From Flavobacterium sp. 90 (lineage in GTDB: Bacteria; Bacteroidota; Bacteroidia; Flavobacteriales; Flavobacteriaceae): a stretch of DNA of 64,000 bases. The stretch's first letter is position 1. Every line of letters begins with the position of its first letter. Positions 1 through 8,640 of this stretch are shown one piece after another. Under the pieces are notes generated by a model. That model was given only the letters and a program-made list of their open reading frames with translations. It did not search any database and was not told where the DNA came from. The translations under genes were made by a program, and so were the position numbers. Location: assembly GCF_004339525.1 (NCBI RefSeq), contig NZ_SMGE01000001.1, forward strand, positions 6,014,001 to 6,078,000, written 5' to 3'.

Positions 1-2
1 GA

Positions 3-275
3 GTTGGTGTTGATACCAAATTTAATAATCCGTTATTATTTGAAGCGGCGCAAAATTTATCTCAAAAATTCACTTTGGGTTTAACCAATATCATTAACGA
101 TGGTATTTCTAATAATGAAATTCAATCTAATATTGATGCTGTTAAATATGCAAAAATAATATTATCGCTTATTGAAGGAAGTTCGCTTCTTGCCTTTACT
201 CATAATGATCAAAGCTATATAAACAACTCAATGGATTTTATAGATCATACAATAATTGAAAGCTTCAGGAAGTAG
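3..275 (+). CDS. TetR-family regulator, C-terminal part (partial)
   Basis: The reading frame is open from the left edge of the window to a TAG stop, giving about 90 residues; the start lies outside. The helical segment (LFEAAQNLSQKFTLG, then KIILSLIEGSSLLAF) resembles the ligand-binding C-terminal half of TetR regulators. No DNA-binding domain is visible because the N-terminus is missing, so the family call rests on this similarity and on context: a perfect 24-bp palindrome starts 20 bases after the stop, just before the thioesterase gene. I infer a ligand-responsive repressor of the downstream pair and possibly of itself. Confidence 0.6.
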   Translation, partial: VGVDTKFNNPLLFEAAQNLSQKFTLGLTNIINDGISNNEIQSNIDAVKYAKIILSLIEGSSLLAFTHNDQSYINNSMDFIDHTIIESFRK

Positions 276-294
276 AAGAAAAATTTTTTAACCT

Positions 295-318
295 ATCAAA
301 TACCGATCGGTATTTGAT
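295..318. promoter_or_regulatory. 24-bp perfect palindrome, likely TetR operator
   Basis: Arms ATCAAATACCGA and TCGGTATTTGAT are exact reverse complements with no spacer. The site lies between the TetR-like stop (275) and the thioesterase ATG (335). The TACCGATCGGTA core is like many TetR-family operators. There is no T-run behind it, so it is not a terminator. Confidence 0.75.
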
Positions 319-334
319 GTAATATATTCGAAAA

Positions 335-826
335 ATGGAAAAAGTATTAAAAACAAAAAGAAAAGTCAGATTTCAGGATTGTGATCCTTTTAATCATTTA
401 AACAACTCCAAGTATTTAGAATATTTCCTTAATACGCGCGAGGATCAAATTGCAGAACATTATGATCTTGATGTGTTTAAATACATGCATTCTACAGGAC
501 TTAGCTGGGTTGTTGCTTCTAATCAAATCAGTTATATAAAACCGGCTTTTACAATGGAAACCATATTAATTGAGTCACAATTGATTCAATATACTGATAA
601 TCTTTTGTTGGTTGAAATGAAAATGTGGAATGAAAATGAAACCGAATTAAAGGCAATTCTATGGATAAAATTTATTCCGTATAATGTTCAGACAAAAAAA
701 TCGGCAAGTCATTCTGATGATCTAATGAAACTCTTTCAATCTGTTGTTGTTCCTGTAAATCAGTCCATTTTTGAAAATAGATATATAGAAACTATTCAAA
801 ATTTAAAAGCCAGAACTCATGCCTAA
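335..826 (+). CDS. Acyl-CoA thioesterase, hotdog (4HBT) family
   Basis: A 163-residue single-domain protein. The N-terminal motif RFQDCDPFNHLNNSKYLEYF (residues 12-31) is the 4HBT/YbgC active-site signature, with D17 as the expected catalytic acid and H21 following. The length is normal for a stand-alone hotdog thioesterase, which would hydrolyse acyl-CoA thioesters in the cytoplasm; the substrate cannot be told from sequence. It is preceded by a palindromic operator and overlaps the next gene by 8 bases, so the two are probably co-transcribed under the TetR-like regulator. Confidence 0.85.
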   Translation: MEKVLKTKRKVRFQDCDPFNHLNNSKYLEYFLNTREDQIAEHYDLDVFKYMHSTGLSWVVASNQISYIKPAFTMETILIESQLIQYTDNLLLVEMKMWNENETELKAILWIKFIPYNVQTKKSASHSDDLMKLFQSVVVPVNQSIFENRYIETIQNLKARTHA

Positions 827-1187
827 AGTAGAAACAATAGAACGGTTTATCGCAATGGTCGAATCTAACGAACATGACAAAGCGATTGAAAAATTTTATA
901 CGATTGATGCTTCGATGCAGGAAAATCAATCTGAACCAAGAATAGGCAGAGATCTTCTTGTAACTAATGAAAAAAACACTCTTTTGAAGGTTAAATCATT
1001 AGTATCTAAATGTGTTCGCCCCTATTTTATCAACGGTGATTCTGTTGTTATTCAATGGTTTTTTAGATTTGAATGGAAAGATGGACGTGTTTCTGAAATT
1101 GAAGAAATCGCTTATCAAAACTGGGAAAATGAACTTATAAAGAAAGAGAAGTTTTTTTATGACCCAAAACAATTTACAGGTTCATAA
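819..1187 (+). CDS. SnoaL-like / NTF2-fold protein
   Basis: A 122-residue protein with the layout of the SnoaL-like NTF2 superfamily: an N-terminal helix (VETIERFIAMVESNEHDKAIEKFY), a strand-turn segment with EPRIGRDLL, and a C-terminal sheet (VVIQWFFRFEWKDGR, then EEIAYQNWENELIKKEKFFYD). Such proteins can be isomerases, hydrolases or binding domains, and nothing here fixes the function. It overlaps the thioesterase by 8 bases and is followed by a hairpin terminator, so it ends this short operon. Confidence 0.7.
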   Translation: MPKVETIERFIAMVESNEHDKAIEKFYTIDASMQENQSEPRIGRDLLVTNEKNTLLKVKSLVSKCVRPYFINGDSVVIQWFFRFEWKDGRVSEIEEIAYQNWENELIKKEKFFYDPKQFTGS

Positions 1188-1218
1188 TCTTAATTATTTA
1201 CTTTTAATAAATAGAATT

Positions 1219-1252
1219 AAAAAAGCCCATTCCTTTCGGTTTGGGCTTTTTA
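1219..1252. terminator. Bidirectional hairpin terminator
   Basis: Stem AAAAGCCC (1221-1228) pairs with GGGCTTTT (1243-1250). A-run and T-run flanks let it serve both the SnoaL-like gene and the convergent M56 gene. Confidence 0.85.
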
Positions 1253-1277
1253 GTCTTACAACTCTGATTGTTTTGTA

Positions 1278-3374
1278 TTAATTACCAAGAACGGATTTTA
1301 ATTCAATATACTTATTTAAGTCATTAAAATTATGTCCTTTACCTTTCATCGATTTTATGAAAGATGGTGTTGTACCAGTTGCTTTAGCGCCAATAATATC
1401 GTCAATACCCAAATTACTGAAACCAAGATCTTTGTATTGTTGTAATAATTCCGGTGTAATATTTTGAGATCTCAAAGCAACCAAATCGTCTGGTTTTATG
1501 TTGTTATATCCTGCTTTTTGAAAATCACTTACATATTCAGGCGTTACATTCAGAGATTTCATTGCAATAAAATCGTCTATTTTAATGTTTTTGTAACCTG
1601 CTTTTTGAAAACTGCTTACATATTCGGCAGTTACATTTAAAGATTTCAACGCAATTAAATTACTGTTTGAAATATCATTATATCCTATTTTTTTAAACGA
1701 ATTAATAAAGTCCTGATCGATATTCATAGATTTAAAAGCAATGATATCATCATCAGCGTCTTTGTCGTTTTCGGCACCTGAAGAATTTCGAACATCAGCA
1801 ATATATTTTCCGTCAATTCCCTGAGATTTCAATGCTATAAGATTACCCGGACTAACATCTTTGTAACCTGCTTTTTTGATCTCTTCGATAAAAGCTTTGT
1901 CTATTTCTAATGATTTAAAAGGAACAAGATTGTCTAAATCAATATCCGGAATTGCCTGTTTGATAGAAGTTATATACGCTTCATTTACGTCTAAAGCAGC
2001 AAGTGGAATAACCTGATCTTTGTCAATGTTATTGAAACCTTTTTTCTTTAGCATTTGAACATAAGATTTTTTGATGTTTATCATAAAGAAAACCATAAGA
2101 TCACTGTCGTCTTTAAGTACAACTCCTTCTTTAGACATTGCTTGACTATAATCCTTATTAGGCGTAAACTTATAAGTTCCCATACCTTTGTTTCCTTCAA
2201 ATTTTCCAACAAAAGACATTGTTCCTGCTTCGCGTGTTAAGGTAAATGTCCCTTCTTTGTCTCTTGGTAAATTTGAAAATTCACTCACTTGAAAAGTGCT
2301 GTTAGAATTGTTATGTTCGTCATTTTTAAATTGAATATTGATTGTATTCTCTTTAATTGTAGCAAACCAATCTCCTTCAGTTCTTACACTGCTGTGAATG
2401 TTTATATTCTTTTCTGGTTCTTCTTCTTTAGAAGTAAGATTTTGACTTTGCGCTGCCGGTTGATTAAAAAGGCACGCAAACAACACCAATATTGGCAATA
2501 GGAAAAAGTATTTCCAAGTGGTGTGCACGTTTGATTTTTTCGAGTTCATCATGATGATTCGTTTTTTTAATAATGATTGATTATAGTTGGTTGTAAGACT
2601 CAAAGGGAATTGTGGCGCAGCTACTTTTAGTAAACTAAATTGGTAGCTTTCTTTTTCGACAGTATCTTGCTGAAGCATTTGATCGTCTGTCAAAAATTCA
2701 AGGTTAATTTCTAATGCTTTTCTCCATTGCCAGGCAAACGGATTAAACCATTGAAAGATCAAAACCATCTCTGCAAGCAAAAGATCGATGGTGTGTTTTT
2801 GCTCAATATGAATTTTTTCATGTAGCAAAATCTGATTGTAGGTTTCCCATTCATATTTCTCCGGATTGATAAAGATATTATTACCAAAAGAACACGGCGC
2901 TTTATCGTCTGTAATCTCGATAATACGAAACTTCCCATCCTGAATAACTGATTGTGAATAAGCTCTGTAAAGCAATATAACGACTTGCATCAAAAAGTTA
3001 AGTGCAAAAACGATTACTCCAAACCAATACAAATAAACCAACCATTTAAGTATTGATTCAATTTTAAAGGTTTCTTTCGTTTGCTCTACAACTGTTGATT
3101 CTACAGGTTGTATTTGTGGTTTTGTGGTTTCAATTTTTTCAACTGTAGTTTTATCAACCGTAGTTTTGGCAATTACAACTGTTTTTTCAACCGCTGTTTT
3201 TCTCAATGATAATTCTTGCGGAACCGGAACGAGTGGCAAAATAAAAGCCATAATCATACAAGCCAACAATATATATCTGTTGAGATAAAAGAAGGTTTCC
3301 TTTTGCAAAAGCAATTTATAAAATACAAAACAAGCTGCAAGAATAAGGGCTGTGTATAAAATATATGGTATCAT
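1278..3374 (-). CDS. BlaR1/MecR1-type M56 metallopeptidase with tandem C-terminal repeats
   Basis: A 698-residue membrane protein. Hydrophobic segments lie near residues 3-20, 33-50, 110-137 and 288-305. The zinc-protease motif HEKIH (H185, E186, H189) and the following ALEINLEFLTDD helix define family M56, the sensor proteases that inactivate BlaI-type repressors. There is no penicillin-binding sensor domain. Instead, after about residue 440, there is a series of roughly 27-residue repeats of the type LIALKSLNVTAEYVSSFQ followed by KAGY. It overlaps its repressor gene by 4 bases. What it senses is unknown; a beta-lactam is not implied. Confidence 0.85.
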   Translation of the reverse strand: MIPYILYTALILAACFVFYKLLLQKETFFYLNRYILLACMIMAFILPLVPVPQELSLRKTAVEKTVVIAKTTVDKTTVEKIETTKPQIQPVESTVVEQTKETFKIESILKWLVYLYWFGVIVFALNFLMQVVILLYRAYSQSVIQDGKFRIIEITDDKAPCSFGNNIFINPEKYEWETYNQILLHEKIHIEQKHTIDLLLAEMVLIFQWFNPFAWQWRKALEINLEFLTDDQMLQQDTVEKESYQFSLLKVAAPQFPLSLTTNYNQSLLKKRIIMMNSKKSNVHTTWKYFFLLPILVLFACLFNQPAAQSQNLTSKEEEPEKNINIHSSVRTEGDWFATIKENTINIQFKNDEHNNSNSTFQVSEFSNLPRDKEGTFTLTREAGTMSFVGKFEGNKGMGTYKFTPNKDYSQAMSKEGVVLKDDSDLMVFFMINIKKSYVQMLKKKGFNNIDKDQVIPLAALDVNEAYITSIKQAIPDIDLDNLVPFKSLEIDKAFIEEIKKAGYKDVSPGNLIALKSQGIDGKYIADVRNSSGAENDKDADDDIIAFKSMNIDQDFINSFKKIGYNDISNSNLIALKSLNVTAEYVSSFQKAGYKNIKIDDFIAMKSLNVTPEYVSDFQKAGYNNIKPDDLVALRSQNITPELLQQYKDLGFSNLGIDDIIGAKATGTTPSFIKSMKGKGHNFNDLNKYIELKSVLGN

Positions 3375-3733
3375 ATTTTTCCTTTTTTAATGATGTCTAC
3401 GATTTCATCTAAATCATTTTCGGTAAGCTTTTGTTCTTTTGCAAAAAAGGCAAGCATTCTTGGGTACGAATTATCAAAATATTGACTAACAATATCCTTC
3501 AATGCAAATTGTTGGTATTCTTCTCTACTAATCACCGGAAAAAAGCAATGCATATTCCCCGCTGTTTCACTATTCAGGAATCCTTTGTCTTTAAGAATCT
3601 TGACTATTGTTGCTACACTATTATAATGTGGTTTTGGATCTGGCAATAATGGAATTATATCTCTTATAAAGGCTTTGTCTAAATCCCAAAACACTTGCAT
3701 GATTTGTTCTTCTCTTTTGGCTAGTTTTATCAT
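3371..3733 (-). CDS. BlaI/MecI/CopY-family transcriptional repressor
   Basis: A 120-residue winged-helix protein of typical BlaI length. The N-terminal REEQIMQVFWDLDKAFIRDI and HYNSVATIVKILKDKGFL match the family's DNA-binding wing, and the C-terminus forms the dimerisation helices. The adjacent membrane protease gene starts within its last four bases, the classic repressor-protease pairing. Three phased palindromes lie just upstream (3757-3812), so autoregulation is expected. The regulated process in this organism is unknown. Confidence 0.9.
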   Translation of the reverse strand: MIKLAKREEQIMQVFWDLDKAFIRDIIPLLPDPKPHYNSVATIVKILKDKGFLNSETAGNMHCFFPVISREEYQQFALKDIVSQYFDNSYPRMLAFFAKEQKLTENDLDEIVDIIKKGKI

Positions 3734-3756
3734 CGTTAAATCTTTTTACGAAGATA

Positions 3757-3812
3757 CTACTAATTAATTAGTAGACAAACTAATTGATTAGTATTTTTAC
3801 TAATAAGTTAGT
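3757..3812. promoter_or_regulatory. Three phased BlaI-type operators
   Basis: Dyads at 3757-3774 (perfect, CTACTAATTAATTAGTAG), 3779-3792 (ACTAATTGATTAGT) and 3799-3812 (ACTAATAAGTTAGT, imperfect). Their centres are exactly 20 bp apart (3765.5, 3785.5, 3805.5). They lie 24-79 bases upstream of the repressor start. Confidence 0.8.
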
Positions 3813-4343
3813 AATTGGATTACTTTCTTAGAAAAAAACAATCAAACAAAGTTATTAAAATCAAGTATATCAACAACTTAAATATAATTATCTAAAAATA
3901 ATAAATTTCTAATAATGAAGAGGTTCCTGTTCATTATTTTGAATTTGAGCGAAAAAAAACTCTTCGCGACAAGAAGAAATCACTTTTTTTAAAGCCAGAT
4001 TAACCAAAGGTTGTTTAATTTTTAATTAAAAGTTAACGAATTCTACAAGCTATAAGCAACACAAATAGTAGCGTCAGGCGGAATCATTTCGAACAAAATC
4101 ATATTCTTAACAATTCTATAATTCAATCATAATTTTGTCTGAGCAGCCAGAAACAGAAGTTTTAAAAGAACTAAATAAACTCAAATCTTAAAAATTTAAA
4201 CATAATTACAAGATTTGGTTATCTACATGTAAAATCTCTTAAAATTTAACATTACAAACACAATACATTAATCAGTTCATGTTATTAAGGTAATGTTGCG
4301 ATTCTATCTTCGCAACTTAAATAACACAAAAAAACTGTCAAAA
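3813..4343. other. Intergenic region, nothing further recognised
   Basis: AT-rich spacer between the BlaI operators and the exported Ig-like protein gene. I see no convincing ORF, RNA or repeat in it. Confidence 0.5.
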
Positions 4344-7271
4344 ATGAAACTAAAACTACTATTAATCTTTGCAATTACTTTAATTTGCAATAATGCCTTT
4401 TCACAGAAAGGTTTGCTTATCTCAGAGATTCTGACAAATCCCAATGGCGATGATTCTCCATTAGAATATGTCGAACTTGTAGCCACAACTACAATTAATT
4501 TTGCAACTACACCTTATACGGTTGTTTTTACAGACAATGGTACTGCAACTTCAAACGGATGGAAAGCCGGAAGTTCTGTTACTTATGCTTTCTTAATCAA
4601 CTCAGGTTCTGTTACGGCGGGACAAGTTGTTTATGTTGGAGGTTCTTCGATGTTGCCTTTAAGCCAAAGTGGAATTGCTTTAAAAACTAAAAACACCGGA
4701 ACAACTGCCGGAGATAGTTTTGGTTCTAAAAATACTGCCGGAGTTTTAGGAAACGGCGGTAGCAATGCTGATGCTGTTGCAGTATTTGATGTAACAGCTT
4801 CTTCAATCTCCTCTTCTACAGTTCCTGTTGATGCTGTATTTTTTGGTGATGCTGTAGGAAGCGCTTTCAAAAGCTCAAGTTCTGGTTATCAATTGCCTGT
4901 AAATGATAAATATAATGGAGGAAAACTACAAACTTCTTCTTATTTGGCGCCAGATCCTGGAAGTGATGAATTAGTAAAAGCAACTTCTGGTGTTTACAAT
5001 ACTTCAACTAATACTTTTACAACAGCTCGTACATGGGCTTTAACAACTACTACGAGTTATAATTCGACTTCAATAACTATTGCAGGAACTCCGGTTGTAA
5101 ATATTAATCCAACAATAACTTTGGCAACACCAACCGTTTCCGGAAATGCTCCTGCAACAGTAAGTTTATCTGCAACAGCAACAGATTCTGACGGAACGAT
5201 TTCTAAGATTGAATTCTTTAACGGATCTACTTTGTTAGCTTCTGTAACTTCTTCTCCATACACGTATTCCTGGATAAATGTTGCTGCGGGTTCTTATTCG
5301 ATTACAGCAAAAGCAACTGATAATAGCGGAGCATCAACAACTTCTACAGTTCAAGCTGTAACGGTAAATAACGGAACTCCAACAAATGCTGCGCCAACAG
5401 TAACTTTGGCTACCCCAACAGTTTCCGGAAATGCTCCTGCAACAGTAAGTTTATCTGCAACTGCAACAGATTCTGACGGAACGATTTCTAAAGTTGAATT
5501 CTTTAACGGATCTACTTTGCTGGCTTCTGTAACTTCTTCTCCTTATAACTATTCCTGGACAAATGTTGCGGCAGGTTCTTATTCTATTACTGCAAAAGCA
5601 ACTGATAATAGTAATAATACAACAGTTTCTTCTGTAAAAACGGTAACGGTAAACAGTGCTGTAAATGTGGCGCCAACTTTAGTTTTTAATACTACGGCTT
5701 CAAAATTTGTGAGTTTATCAGCTACTTCTGCAAAAGTAGGTTGTGTGATGAACAACAACACTGATCCTTTTATTGTTTCAGGTCTTGATATTACAGTTAC
5801 CGATGATAATCTTGACGGATTAACATTCTCTATGACGAGTTCTAAAACAAGTGTGGTTCCAAACGCTAATTTTACCATAACCGGAACTGGCAATGCACGT
5901 AAATTCAGAATTAATCCAACAGGAGTTGGATATTCGACTTTAACCTTAAAAGTGACTGACGCTCAAGGCGGAAATAAATCTATAACTGTAAATGTTGCCG
6001 TTTCTCAGGCTTTGGCTACAGCTTCACTTAAAGATATTTATAATGCTGGTGTAGCCGATGGTTCGACTGCAATTCCTATTGATGAAAATTATATGTTTGC
6101 TGCCGATGATGAAACAAATGTGATTAAATTATTCAGCAGAAACAATTCAGGACTTTCTGTTTATCAATTTGATGTGAATCCATATTTAGCTTTAAGCGGA
6201 ACTGAAGTTGATATTGAAGCGTCTTTTAGAAGTACAACAAAACCAAATCGTATTTACTGGATTGGCTCTTTGAGTAATTCTAAATCAGGAGAAGCAAGAG
6301 CGGACAGAAACCGAATTTTTGCTACGGATATTGTAGGAACCGGAGCTAATGCAACGCTTGTTTTTGTTGGATATTACAGCAACCTTAGAAGTAAACTTAT
6401 TACTTGGGGAAATAATAATGGTTACAACTTTACAGCAAAAGCAGCTACAGGAATTGAGCCAAAACGTATAGACGGTTTTAATATTGAAGGTCTGGAAATG
6501 GGTCCTGACGGAACAACATTATATATTGGTTTTAGAGCGCCGTATGTTGGAAGCGGAACTAACAAAGCATTAATTTGTCCTTTGCAAAATTTTGAATCTT
6601 GGTTTGGAAACGGAAGTCCTTCTGCTAATCCTGTTTTTGGTTCGCCAATCGAATTAAATCTGAACAATCACGGAATTAGAAGTTTAGGTAAAAATGCTTC
6701 CAATAATTACATCATTGTAGCCGGAAGTTATGCTGGAACTGGAACTTTTGAATTGTACTCGTGGAATGGTCAAAGTGCAACTGCTCCGGTTTTACTAAAT
6801 GCTAATTTAGCGAGCCTTAAACCGGAGGGAATTGTTGATGTTCCAGCTGACATTTCGGGATCATTTACTTTAGATTTAGTATCAGATTTGGGGTCAGATA
6901 TTCCGTATAATGATGGTTTAGAAAACAAAGATGTTGTAGAACCAAATCACCGTAAATTTTTAACGTCAACTATTAGCGTAAGCGCTCCATCAACAGCTAG
7001 AAAAGCTACTGTTCAGGAAGAATCTGTTGCTCAAATCACCGCAAATGAAGTAATCGCGTATCCAAATCCTTTTACTTCTGTACTAAATATTGATTTTTAT
7101 GATCTTGCGCCCGAAAGCATTTCGGTTTACAGCCAGAATGGTTCGCTTGTAAAAGAAATACATTCGGTTACAAAAGGTTTAAATACATTTGATTTTAATA
7201 ATTTAAGAACCGGAATCTACTTTATTACTTACACGGGAATGCAAAAAGCAATTACAGTTATTAAACAATAA
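4344..7271 (+). CDS. T9SS-exported Ig-like/DUF3616-like surface protein
   Basis: The ATG at 4344 gives a clear signal peptide (MKLKLLLIFAITLICNNAFS); a start 51 bases upstream would bury it. The 975-residue product begins with a lamin-tail-like segment (GLLISEILTNPNGDDSPLEYVEL). Two nearly identical Ig-like modules follow (both containing ATDSDGTISK and EFFNGSTLLASVTSSPY), then a cadherin-like domain. A region like DUF3616 follows (FNIEGLEMGPDGTTLYIGFR). The C-terminus (IAYPNPFTSVLNIDF to the final KAITVIKQ) is a type A T9SS sorting domain. It should be secreted or surface-anchored; the ligand is unknown. Confidence 0.8.
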   Translation: MKLKLLLIFAITLICNNAFSQKGLLISEILTNPNGDDSPLEYVELVATTTINFATTPYTVVFTDNGTATSNGWKAGSSVTYAFLINSGSVTAGQVVYVGGSSMLPLSQSGIALKTKNTGTTAGDSFGSKNTAGVLGNGGSNADAVAVFDVTASSISSSTVPVDAVFFGDAVGSAFKSSSSGYQLPVNDKYNGGKLQTSSYLAPDPGSDELVKATSGVYNTSTNTFTTARTWALTTTTSYNSTSITIAGTPVVNINPTITLATPTVSGNAPATVSLSATATDSDGTISKIEFFNGSTLLASVTSSPYTYSWINVAAGSYSITAKATDNSGASTTSTVQAVTVNNGTPTNAAPTVTLATPTVSGNAPATVSLSATATDSDGTISKVEFFNGSTLLASVTSSPYNYSWTNVAAGSYSITAKATDNSNNTTVSSVKTVTVNSAVNVAPTLVFNTTASKFVSLSATSAKVGCVMNNNTDPFIVSGLDITVTDDNLDGLTFSMTSSKTSVVPNANFTITGTGNARKFRINPTGVGYSTLTLKVTDAQGGNKSITVNVAVSQALATASLKDIYNAGVADGSTAIPIDENYMFAADDETNVIKLFSRNNSGLSVYQFDVNPYLALSGTEVDIEASFRSTTKPNRIYWIGSLSNSKSGEARADRNRIFATDIVGTGANATLVFVGYYSNLRSKLITWGNNNGYNFTAKAATGIEPKRIDGFNIEGLEMGPDGTTLYIGFRAPYVGSGTNKALICPLQNFESWFGNGSPSANPVFGSPIELNLNNHGIRSLGKNASNNYIIVAGSYAGTGTFELYSWNGQSATAPVLLNANLASLKPEGIVDVPADISGSFTLDLVSDLGSDIPYNDGLENKDVVEPNHRKFLTSTISVSAPSTARKATVQEESVAQITANEVIAYPNPFTSVLNIDFYDLAPESISVYSQNGSLVKEIHSVTKGLNTFDFNNLRTGIYFITYTGMQKAITVIKQ
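5104..5645 (+). repeat. Two in-gene copies of an Ig-like module, 285-bp offset
   Basis: The DNA encoding the two Ig-like modules is nearly identical, for example TCCGGAAATGCTCCTGCAAC occurs in both. The offset is 285 bp, exactly 95 codons, so the frame is kept. Confidence 0.85.
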
Positions 7272-7292
7272 TTGTCTTAAAAATAATTAATT

Positions 7293-7337
7293 AGCCTAAA
7301 TCGGAACAAACGAATTCTGTTCTGATTTAGGCTTTTT
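7293..7337 (+). terminator. Hairpin terminator
   Basis: Stem AGCCTAAATC (7293-7302) with GATTTAGGCT (7324-7333), extended by GAACA/TGTTC, followed by T5. It ends the Ig-like protein gene and may also serve the convergent amidohydrolase gene. Confidence 0.85.
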
Positions 7338-7368
7338 ACATTTTATCCATTTCAATAATACTTGCTAT

Positions 7369-8637
7369 TTAAGGATAATACTTGCTTTTCAAATATTTAT
7401 TAATGTTGTCTCTCGCCATTTTATCCCAAAGTGATTTTTTTTCTGAAATCATCGCTTTTGTAGCATAATTTCTAAATCCTTTGACAGCATCTTCTTCTAA
7501 ACTATTTGTTTCGGTCATAAAATAATCTGTACCAAAAAGTATTTGCTTTCCATAAGATTTACTTGCCTCCTCAAAAAAAGTTTTATATAGCTCATTATTT
7601 TCTTTTTCCAGACACTCGGCCACACTATAAGATATATCCGTATAAACATTTGAATATTTAGTCATCAAACGTTGTATTTGATTGAACCAATTTTCATCTA
7701 AAACCCCATAAGGTTTAGCATATTTATTTTCTTTATTTGGATCCGTTGCTTCTTTTATTTGAGGTACACCGCCAAAATGCGCAAAACATATTTTAAGATT
7801 TTCAATTTTTTCAAGCATCGTTTCATAAGAATGAGGTTCTAAGAAATACGAACAAGTCTTTTTGCAATTTTCTCTCTCTACCAATCCAAGAAGTCTGTTT
7901 CTAAAGGTTCCTTTTTCATTAATAAATTCAGGTTTATCATAAACCTTTCCCGTATACGGATCAATTGGGTTAAGATTATTGACAATATAGTTTTTACTAA
8001 AATTATAAATTCCGCCCATATAATAAGTATGCGTCATTACAGGAACACCATTAGCAGCAGCCCATTCAAAGGTTTTTTTAAGCTTTTTGTCAAAAGCATA
8101 ATGCCCGGTACTTGGATAGATTTTTAAACCCTGAAAAGGATAAACATATGTTCCGCCAACTTCAATTTTAGTTTCAAAATAGCGTTCTACAGTCTTCTGA
8201 ATTTCATCTTCGCTGCCTTTCCATCTTGGATCAAGTCCAAAAAAAGGTAAAATACTGGTTGGATAAGTTCTTTTTATCTGAATCACTTCTTCAATTTGAC
8301 CTTCAAATCCGCTTACAGATCTGCCAACACCAAGGTATTCCAGATTTTGACACAGCGTAACAAATTCAAATGTTTCGTTAGGATATCGGGACATTAAGTT
8401 TTCAAAAACAGCCGCCTGATCTTTACTTTTGCCAATTTGCAGAAACGTCGCATACCTTTTAGCTTTTACTATGTCACTTCCAGCTATACTTTTAACGATC
8501 CAGGCGCCCAGATCAGTATTGGTAAAATTATCAACTGGTTTTGCTAAAAATGCAGGTAAATATAGTTTCAGAAAATCTTTTGGAGCATTATTCATCGTGA
8601 ATATATGCGTGTGAGCATTTTTATAAGTATCCTTCAT
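7369..8637 (-). CDS. Amidohydrolase-superfamily metal-dependent hydrolase
   Basis: A 422-residue protein with an N-terminal HxH metal motif (AHTHIF, H9 and H11), a strand-end histidine (VPVMTHTYYMGG), a second (ICFAHFGG) and a late aspartate in LFGTDYFM. This is the order expected for an amidohydrolase TIM barrel (Amidohydro_2 type). There is no signal peptide. It lies 3 bases downstream of an unrecognised membrane protein gene on the same strand, so the two form an operon. The substrate cannot be read from sequence. Confidence 0.75.
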   Translation of the reverse strand: MKDTYKNAHTHIFTMNNAPKDFLKLYLPAFLAKPVDNFTNTDLGAWIVKSIAGSDIVKAKRYATFLQIGKSKDQAAVFENLMSRYPNETFEFVTLCQNLEYLGVGRSVSGFEGQIEEVIQIKRTYPTSILPFFGLDPRWKGSEDEIQKTVERYFETKIEVGGTYVYPFQGLKIYPSTGHYAFDKKLKKTFEWAAANGVPVMTHTYYMGGIYNFSKNYIVNNLNPIDPYTGKVYDKPEFINEKGTFRNRLLGLVERENCKKTCSYFLEPHSYETMLEKIENLKICFAHFGGVPQIKEATDPNKENKYAKPYGVLDENWFNQIQRLMTKYSNVYTDISYSVAECLEKENNELYKTFFEEASKSYGKQILFGTDYFMTETNSLEEDAVKGFRNYATKAMISEKKSLWDKMARDNINKYLKSKYYP

Positions 8638-8640
8638 GAT

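Noticed and set aside
1278..3733. Beta-lactamase resistance locus
   Set aside because: The BlaI/M56 pair lacks a penicillin-binding sensor domain and no beta-lactamase gene is adjacent.
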